DNA from: Candidatus Zipacnadia bacterium
GTDB taxonomy: Bacteria > Armatimonadota > Zipacnadia > Zipacnadales > UBA5352
DNA length: 38,881 nucleotides
Assembly (NCBI GenBank): GCA_029821635.1
Contig: JALGSW010000019.1
Span: forward strand, 1-38,881
Direction of reading: 5' to 3'
The position numbers and the translations under genes were made by a program. The notes beneath the pieces are model-generated. The model did not search any database. It worked only from the letters and a program-made list of their open reading frames with translations, and was not told the origin of the DNA. Positions within the stretch are counted from its first letter, which is position 1; the number at the start of each line of letters is the position of its first letter. This document shows, in pieces, positions 33,762 through 38,881 of the stretch.

Positions 33762-34808
33762 TCAGATGCGCTCCAACAGGGCCTTCAGGCGCGACTCGCC
33801 CACGATCGTGCGCAGGGCTGCGGTCAGGTCCTGCAGAGACAGGTCCAGTTCCGTCCACGCGGCGGCGTCGAGGGGTCCCTCTGCCGCGGCCTTCATGTCC
33901 GTCAACCGCGCGCGGAAGTCACCCACGCGCCGCCCGATCTCCTCGACGGCCGCGGGGTCCTTCTCTTTGAGCCGCTCCCGGTCGAGATCGGCGAGCAGAC
34001 CCTCCACCTCCGCGAACTCCGCCGCGGCGAGTTGTGCGTAGGTCGTCTGCGCGAAGCCCTCGGCGCTGAACACCGTGATCGCGCCGGTGCGCTCGCCCTT
34101 GCGCAGCTCCCCGGAGAGCTTGCCTATCATCTCCGGTGTCCCCGAGAGCACGAGGTGAGCGAAGCGCTCCGGATCGTGGAAGCCGAGGGCCGTGTCCACA
34201 CGCGCCCAACTGCTGCACAACTGCTCCCCGACGTTGCGGTCGCGACTGACGTTGAAGCCGACGACCTTGCCTGCCTGTGGCCGGGACTTGAGCGTCTCCC
34301 ACGGCACCGCAATCTCCGCCGACCAGAAGTCCGGGCCCACGAAGGTCTTCACCTGCGCGCGGCTATCCCAGGTGGTGCTCATGCCCTCGCCGTCATAGAG
34401 GCTGCCGGCAATGCTGAAGGCGAGCTGGTAGTAGCGCGCGTGGTTGTGGTCCGGGTCGATGAAGAACTCCACGGCCTCACCGCGGAAGAGCGCGTGCTCG
34501 TCGTGAGCGGTGCGCGTGAGGTTCACCTGCTCCATGAGCGGCTCCTCGCAGCGCGCGCCCAGGTAGAGGTAGCGGTCGTCCCAGAGCAGGCGGCATGCGG
34601 TCTGCGGGCTCGTGAGCTCGCCGGACTCGTAGAGCGTGAAGCCTGAGACCAGCGGGGCCTGCTGCCAGACAGCGTCATCGAGTTCGCCGTCGAGCACCGG
34701 AGCGCTGTCGGCGCGGGGGCAGGGATAGACGTTGATGGGGAAGCTGTCGGCGGCCAGGGCTACCTGCCCCAGCGCCAGCATCGACACCAGCATGCAGCAG
34801 TACCTCAT
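33762..34808 (-). CDS. Secreted CBM9-like (DOMON-type) sugar-binding protein with helical tail
   Basis: 348 residues. MRYCCMLVSMLALGQVALAADS is a signal peptide. A CBM9-like domain covers about 30-215 (PVLDGELDDAVWQQAP, YLYLGARCEEPLMEQ, FWSAEIAVPWETL, VVGFNVSRDRN). It is paralogous to the N-terminal domain of the gene at 13452. The remaining 130 residues are helical and coiled-coil-like, ending SRLKALLERI. Start choice: GTG 34817, ATG 34814 and ATG 34808 lie in frame. I prefer 34808 because AGGTG sits six bases upstream. All three abut the stop of the preceding gene (34818-34820), so the genes are translationally coupled. It probably binds polysaccharide for the hydrolases of the cluster. Confidence 0.8.
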   Translation of the reverse strand: MRYCCMLVSMLALGQVALAADSFPINVYPCPRADSAPVLDGELDDAVWQQAPLVSGFTLYESGELTSPQTACRLLWDDRYLYLGARCEEPLMEQVNLTRTAHDEHALFRGEAVEFFIDPDHNHARYYQLAFSIAGSLYDGEGMSTTWDSRAQVKTFVGPDFWSAEIAVPWETLKSRPQAGKVVGFNVSRDRNVGEQLCSSWARVDTALGFHDPERFAHLVLSGTPEMIGKLSGELRKGERTGAITVFSAEGFAQTTYAQLAAAEFAEVEGLLADLDRERLKEKDPAAVEEIGRRVGDFRARLTDMKAAAEGPLDAAAWTELDLSLQDLTAALRTIVGESRLKALLERI

Positions 34809-34817
34809 CCTCATCAC

Positions 34818-37800
34818 CTATCTCACGCTGAACTGCGCGGTCGCGGTCTTACCCGTGTACAGGTCCGTCGCGCTGAGCGTCCACTTGCCCGTCGGGTCGT
34901 TGAGCGCCACCGGGACGTCAACCGTCGCACCGCGTCTGTCGGTGACGATCACCGCATCAACCCAGTCGGCCGCGCTCCCATCCGGGAGGGTTACCTGTAT
35001 CTTCACGGCCTGCTGACCGGCCCGCATGGCCGACGCGACTTCCACCCGCTGCACCTCTCCGGGCGCGACCGCTTCGGCGCCGAGACTCAGCGTGACCGGC
35101 TCGAGCGGCCCGGGCGAGAGCGCGAAGAACTGCGCGCGGGAGGGAGTGAGCGCTATGCGGAAGGCCGACTTGCGGCCGAGGTCCGCGCCGCGCTTGAGGT
35201 CGTAGACGTACCGAGCATCAGGCAGCGTCACGGTCGCGTTGCCCTCCGTGCCGGCGTGGGCGAAGACCGAGACGATCTGCACGGGCCCGTTCATCCAGCG
35301 CGTGATCTCGACATTGCGCAGGTGGCGGCCCCGCGGGCCGGTGAGTTCCAGCGCCGGCGCGACCTCGCCGAGGGTCTGGCGGAACAGGCGCCCGGCCAAC
35401 TCCGCCGTCGCATCGGTCTCGGGCCGACTGGGGAAGCTGGCCATCGCCATGTTGAGCAGCACCGCGCGGCCCTGCCCGAACTGGTTGGTGAGCAGAAGCG
35501 GCGTCTCCCCGGCCAATCCGGCGGCCGAGGCGCCCGCTGCCTGCACGCCGCCGTCTGCACGTACGGCGGCCAGCTCCAACAGCTTGCTTCCGCCGCCTGC
35601 CGAGGGCACCTCGATCTGCCCGTCGGCCACCGCGGCGGCCCCGAAGCCCGTGCGCTCGATCCCGAAGACATCGTCCAACTGCCCGGCCGCGAGGGCCTTG
35701 AGATGCCCATCGTAGATCGCCGGGCGGATGTCGGCGATGAGCACGCCGCCATCACTGACGTACTCGCGGAGCATCTCCGCCTCCTGCGCGCTCATAGCCT
35801 GCGCCATCGGCAGGATGATCGCCTTGAACTCGCCCAAATCCACCTCACCCAGCCGCATCTGCCGGTCGGTGAAGTAGCGGAAGTTCAGCCCCTGGTCCCG
35901 CAGGGCGGTGTGGAAGGCGGCGTGATTGTTCTCGTAGTTGCTGAACGAGTTCGAGTCCTGCACCCGTGCGGCATAGGCGGAGGGCTGGGAGAACAGCAGG
36001 CCGACGCCATCGGTCTGCATCTCCGACTGCAGGAGGAGGTCGCCGAGACCGTCGCGCACGACCTGTGTGTCGCGCAGGATCTCCTGGACCGCGGGGTAAG
36101 GATCGAGTTTCGGCGACAGCCAGCCGTGGAAGCGCCCGATCACTTCCCAGCGCCACCACCAGACCGCGTCGCAACCGCGCGTGACCATCCGCCAGTACTT
36201 CTCCAGCAGGCTGTCGGCGTCTTTGGTGTAGCCCATCCAGTTGGAGCGCGGGAAGTCGCGCGGGGCGATCGAGCGCAGCACCTCGTCGGCGACGCCCGGA
36301 TACGGCGACCAGAAGGCGTTGGCGCGGACGAAGCCGTCCAGGTCGTCGGCGGCTTTGAAGGTGCCCGCGCCCTCGAAGCCGCAGCGACTCTGCGGGTCGA
36401 TCGTCCGGAAGCCCTCACCGAAGCGCTCGCACAGCTTACAGAAGTTGTGCGACTGGAAGGCCTGGCGATCGAACCAGCGAGGGAAGTTGCCGGCCTGCAG
36501 CGCCGCGGCCTCCTCGTTGTCGTCGGGCGTGCTCAGTTGCACCTCGGCGAAACTCGCATAGTCGCTGCCCCAGGAGGCGTTGAGCGCGGCGATGTCACCG
36601 TACTGCTCCTCCAGATACGCGCGATACGCTTCCAGACAGTCAGGGCTCAGGCATGAGCCGCGCACGGCGATCTCATCACCCAGTGAATACACGAACACAC
36701 CGTGCTGGCGCATGGGGATGTGCTTCTGCACGACGGCATCCACGCGCGCCTGGATGGCCTCCTCGTCGTTCCAGCAGGACGGCTCCATCACGCCCTGCTC
36801 GTCCTTGCGGTTCGCTATGTCGGTGGTGTACGGGATCCACGCGACATCCCAGGCGGCAAGGTACGGTGCCGGCACTCCCCCACCGAGCTGGACACTGACG
36901 CCGCTGCGGGCAAGGCTCTCCTCGGCGAGCGGCGCGAGAGTCCCGCGCGGGGTGTCCCACATCACGAAGTTGAACTGGCCGCGATGACGCTTCACCACGT
37001 TCGCGAACTGCCAGGCTGAAGCAACCTCCTCCGTGCCCTCCATGAGCGTCGCGCGCACCTCGACCAGCATCGGGAACCACGCCTGCGTCTCGAAGCTGAA
37101 GCTGCCTCCGTCGGCGCCGGGAGTGGCGCTCTGACGCGCCAGCACGCGGCCCCGCCGGTCACGCAGGCTGACTTCCAGCCGCTCGTCGGCGCCGGGCTCG
37201 CCCGAGAGCGTCACCTGCGCGTCGAGACTCCCGCCGATCTCCGCCCAGGCCGCGTCGAGCGTGACGGCGTCCACCAGTCGCGGGCTCGTGACGGTCAGCG
37301 GCAGGCTCGCGAAGCCCGCGACGCGCTTGCCCTCACGCGCGACCACGTCGAGGTAGTAACTGCCCGCGCGCACCGCCGGGATCGCGACCTCAGCGCTGCC
37401 CTCGGGCGCACTCAGGGCCTGCGGCTCCAGCGGGAACGCGGCCCCATCCTCACGCCGCAGTGTCACCTCGCACGCGGCCTTCGCGCCCGCGCCCTGCCAG
37501 GTGAGCGTCGCGGCGACTCCGGGGAGCGCAGAGCGCTCCAGAGCTTCTCCCGCGGCCGCGAACGTCAGACCCAGCTTCGGCTCCCTGCCCGCCGCCCACA
37601 GGATCGCCTTGCCCAGCCGCATGCTCCACTGGTCATAGTCAACTTCCCAGCCGAACCGGTAGGCGATCGATGGCGCCTGCGCGATGTGCACGCCGCGACC
37701 CTCGAGGACCGTGAAGGCGCTCGCGCCCTCGATGTCGGCGAGGAACGCGGGGAGCTCGTCGAGCTTGTTCTTGTCCTTGAGCACGCGCTTGTCGTCGGTG

Positions 37801-38246
37801 TTGACGATGACCAGCCCGGCGCCCTCGGTGACCGCCTCGATCATCGTGTATTGCTGATCGACCGGCATCAGCTCAGGCTGGACGCCGATGAACACGAAGG
37901 CATCCCACTTCTGCGCCAGCAGGCTCGCCATCCGGCGCAGACCCGCCTCGCCCCCATGCCAGTCGTCGCGTGGGGAGTCGATGATGCGGCCCCAGAAGAC
38001 CATCTGCGGCTCGAAGTCGAAGCGCTGCTTGAGCTCGATGACCTCGCGCGCCGCCCCTCCCCGACCGTTCACGAAGAACAGCACCCGCGAGGTGCCCAGC
38101 GCGTAGGGAGTGGCCCAGTCGGTATGCGGGGAGACGAACTCACTGTTGACGCTGTGGTCCACCTCCAACTCCGCGAGGTCCTGCGACCACGCGGCAGGCG
38201 AGCAGAGTACTGCGGCCAGCACCAGCACCAACGCCGATCGGTTCAT
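34818..38246 (-). CDS. Very large secreted GH42-like (beta-galactosidase-like) multidomain protein
   Basis: 1142 residues from ATG 38246, preceded by AAGGAGG, with signal peptide MNRSALVLVLAAVLCSPAAWSQ. The first 230 residues form an amidotransferase-like domain (WDAFVFIGVQPELM, GAGLVIVNTDDKR). Beta-rich, macroglobulin-like modules follow (about 240-420). The GH42-like barrel (about 430-770) contains GVFVYSLGDEIAV, where Glu is the likely acid/base, and CDAVWWWRWEV later on. A second amidotransferase-like trimerisation domain (FKAIILPMAQAMSAQEAEML, DGGVLIADIRP) and beta domains end it. Two amidotransferase-like domains in one chain is unusual. It heads the six-gene minus-strand run; its promoter should lie within 38247-38881, next to or inside the palindromic element. 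The substrate is unknown. Confidence 0.75.
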   Translation of the reverse strand: MNRSALVLVLAAVLCSPAAWSQDLAELEVDHSVNSEFVSPHTDWATPYALGTSRVLFFVNGRGGAAREVIELKQRFDFEPQMVFWGRIIDSPRDDWHGGEAGLRRMASLLAQKWDAFVFIGVQPELMPVDQQYTMIEAVTEGAGLVIVNTDDKRVLKDKNKLDELPAFLADIEGASAFTVLEGRGVHIAQAPSIAYRFGWEVDYDQWSMRLGKAILWAAGREPKLGLTFAAAGEALERSALPGVAATLTWQGAGAKAACEVTLRREDGAAFPLEPQALSAPEGSAEVAIPAVRAGSYYLDVVAREGKRVAGFASLPLTVTSPRLVDAVTLDAAWAEIGGSLDAQVTLSGEPGADERLEVSLRDRRGRVLARQSATPGADGGSFSFETQAWFPMLVEVRATLMEGTEEVASAWQFANVVKRHRGQFNFVMWDTPRGTLAPLAEESLARSGVSVQLGGGVPAPYLAAWDVAWIPYTTDIANRKDEQGVMEPSCWNDEEAIQARVDAVVQKHIPMRQHGVFVYSLGDEIAVRGSCLSPDCLEAYRAYLEEQYGDIAALNASWGSDYASFAEVQLSTPDDNEEAAALQAGNFPRWFDRQAFQSHNFCKLCERFGEGFRTIDPQSRCGFEGAGTFKAADDLDGFVRANAFWSPYPGVADEVLRSIAPRDFPRSNWMGYTKDADSLLEKYWRMVTRGCDAVWWWRWEVIGRFHGWLSPKLDPYPAVQEILRDTQVVRDGLGDLLLQSEMQTDGVGLLFSQPSAYAARVQDSNSFSNYENNHAAFHTALRDQGLNFRYFTDRQMRLGEVDLGEFKAIILPMAQAMSAQEAEMLREYVSDGGVLIADIRPAIYDGHLKALAAGQLDDVFGIERTGFGAAAVADGQIEVPSAGGGSKLLELAAVRADGGVQAAGASAAGLAGETPLLLTNQFGQGRAVLLNMAMASFPSRPETDATAELAGRLFRQTLGEVAPALELTGPRGRHLRNVEITRWMNGPVQIVSVFAHAGTEGNATVTLPDARYVYDLKRGADLGRKSAFRIALTPSRAQFFALSPGPLEPVTLSLGAEAVAPGEVQRVEVASAMRAGQQAVKIQVTLPDGSAADWVDAVIVTDRRGATVDVPVALNDPTGKWTLSATDLYTGKTATAQFSVR

Positions 38247-38341
38247 CAGACGGCCTCCTTCGGACGCGGGCAGCGAACGCCACGAGCCGTGTCTCCTTCG
38301 CCGGCGCGAGGGCTCGCGCCTCCCTGCCACGCCGGGTCACT

Positions 38342-38389
38342 CTTACCCACACGTCGCGCGAGAGTCGTTTGCCGTACGGCGCCGTCTGG
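38342..38389. repeat. Left relic of an older related element
   Basis: CTTACCCACA at 38342-38351 matches the element's end with six bases deleted, and GTCGTTTGCCGT at 38364-38375 is identical to the complement of 38606-38617 inside the element. Joined to sequence right of the element (AGGGGCCGCACGAGCG from 38655), it runs parallel to the element's own right half read in reverse. It is therefore best read as part of an older copy split by the newer one. Confidence 0.5.
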
Positions 38390-38645
38390 CTTACCTTTAC
38401 CCACATCTTGGGGGCGCGTGGGTCGTTGTCGTGGAGGGGCCGCCGCGAGCGCAGCGAGCGGTGAGTTCCGGCTACGGAACTCAGCCGCTGTGCCGGCCCG
38501 CTGTTACGTACTCCCAGCCGAGGGCCGGCACAGCGGCTTCGTCGGCACTCGCAAACGGCACTCGTGCCTCCTCACTCCTCGCTTCGCTCGGAGCGGCCCC
38601 TCCGGACGGCAAACGACCGTCGCGACACTTGTGGGTAAAGGTAAG
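38390..38645. mobile_element. Non-autonomous palindromic insertion element (MITE-like), 256 bases
   Basis: The ends are perfect 16-base inverted repeats: CTTACCTTTACCCACA at 38390-38405 and its complement at 38630-38645. Directly outside are GCCGTCTGG (38381-38389) and GTCGTCTGG (38646-38654), a 9-base direct repeat with one mismatch, as left by transposition. Inside, further arms pair in nested order: 38433-38443 with 38593-38603 (11/11), 38446-38458 with 38578-38590 (12/13), and 38483-38498 with 38523-38538 (16/16, AGCCGCTGTGCCGGCC). No transposase is encoded, so any movement needed an enzyme from elsewhere. The 9-base duplication size is shared by several IS groups and does not identify one. 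Confidence 0.7.
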
Positions 38646-38652
38646 GTCGTCT

Positions 38653-38780
38653 GGAGGGGCCGCACGAGCGTCAATCGCGTCAGCGGTTGACACGAGGTCG
38701 GCCCTGCGGTCGTTCGTGCCACTGTCCGGGCGAACAACCGAGGGCCGGCCTCGCCCCGCTCGCGGGGCTCGTGCGGCCTC
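38653..38780. repeat. Right relic of an older related element, imperfect inverted repeat
   Basis: GCCGCACGAGC at 38659-38669 pairs with GCTCGTGCGGC at 38767-38777. An inner arm at 38693-38716 pairs with 38731-38753 at about 21 of 24 positions. The start, GGAGGGGCCGC (38653-38663), and the inner CCGAGGGCCGGC both recur inside the intact element. The expected outer end is not recognisable after 38780, so the relic seems truncated or eroded there. Confidence 0.5.
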
Positions 38781-38881
38781 TATGAAACCGCGTGTCAAGC
38801 CTGCGCGAGAATGGTATCGCGTTGACGGTGCGCAGTTGTGCGTGCGAGATATCCAGGGATGGAAACTGTGTGTCTTCAGGC

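Larger units (their letters stand above)
38247..38881. other. 635-base non-coding region upstream of the GH42-like operon
   Basis: No believable gene lies here; short open frames on both strands have no ribosome site and cross the palindromes. The region holds the palindromic element at 38390-38645 and relic sequence on both sides of it. A compact hairpin (GGCGCGAG/CTCGCGCC, 38303-38320) sits nearest the operon start. The last 100 bases carry no feature I can name; TTGACG at 38822-38827 has no convincing -10 partner. Confidence 0.6.

Noticed and set aside
38390..38645. Reading the palindrome as a CRISPR repeat, tRNA or terminator cluster
   Set aside because: There are no regular spacers, no cloverleaf and no T tract. 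The perfect ends with flanking direct repeats fit a mobile element better.
37686..38690. A 334-residue plus-strand open frame running into the palindromic element
   Set aside because: It overlaps the GH42-like gene antisense, has no start signal, and its end lies in the inverted repeats.
38822..38850. TTGACG as a -35 box for a gene beyond the right edge
   Set aside because: At 17 bases spacing the next six bases are CGAGAT, a poor -10 box, and no start with a ribosome site is visible before the window ends.

Overview
The window is GC-rich (roughly two thirds G+C by eye) and bacterial. It carries 19 protein genes, with no rRNA, tRNA or CRISPR that I can see. The left-edge gene is a pseudopilin-like protein whose N-terminal helix runs into a 'MYIQDYDE' motif and whose end has an H-X9-DG motif. 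That combination is typical of Armatimonadota and also occurs in Planctomycetota, Lentisphaerota and Hydrogenedentota. The many secreted CBM9-like and beta-galactosidase-like proteins, DUF4159 and ceramidase-like genes fit the same environmental, polysaccharide-degrading phyla. I favour an Armatimonadota-like organism, but the phylum is an inference.

Layout. (1) 1-1691, plus strand: the 3' part of an H-X9-DG pseudopilin-like gene, a hairpin terminator, and a secreted beta-propeller (PD40/TolB-like) protein. (2) 8122-1693, minus strand: a four-gene energy-transduction operon, secreted TPR protein > ExbB > ExbD > TonB-like N-terminus fused to DUF4159. (3) 13267-8272, minus strand: a large secreted glycosidase-like protein and a GH4 enzyme. 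(4) 13452-18433, plus strand: a secreted CBM9-like/TIM-barrel/discoidin protein, a secreted LamG protein and a ceramidase-like protein. (5) 21496-18459, minus strand: a sugar-phosphate isomerase-like protein and a cytosolic glycosidase-like protein. (6) 21606-25000, plus strand: a second ceramidase-like protein and an M28-type aminopeptidase. (7) 38246-25005, minus strand: a six-gene run of a very large GH42-like protein, a CBM9-like protein, a secreted protein of unknown function, a second GH42-like protein, a GH31 alpha-glycosidase and a GH20-like protein. (8) 38247-38881: non-coding, holding a palindromic insertion element.

How the genes may work together. Regions 3 to 7 look like one carbohydrate-degradation locus split into divergent transcription units. 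Secreted, carbohydrate-binding hydrolases would act outside the cytoplasm. Enzymes without signal peptides (GH4, GH31, GH20-like, isomerase-like, ceramidase-like, M28) would finish the job inside. No transporter, SusC/SusD pair or regulator lies in the window, so uptake and control must be encoded elsewhere. The ExbB/ExbD/TonB-like operon next door could energise an outer-membrane process, but a link to glycan uptake is only a guess.

The most notable non-gene structure is a 256-bp near-palindrome at 38390-38645. It has perfect 16-bp terminal inverted repeats and is bordered on both sides by a 9-bp direct repeat (8 of 9 identical). It appears to have inserted into an older, degraded copy of a similar element. 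The most notable protein observation is that both ceramidase-like proteins keep the zinc ligands but have lost the ceramidase serine.
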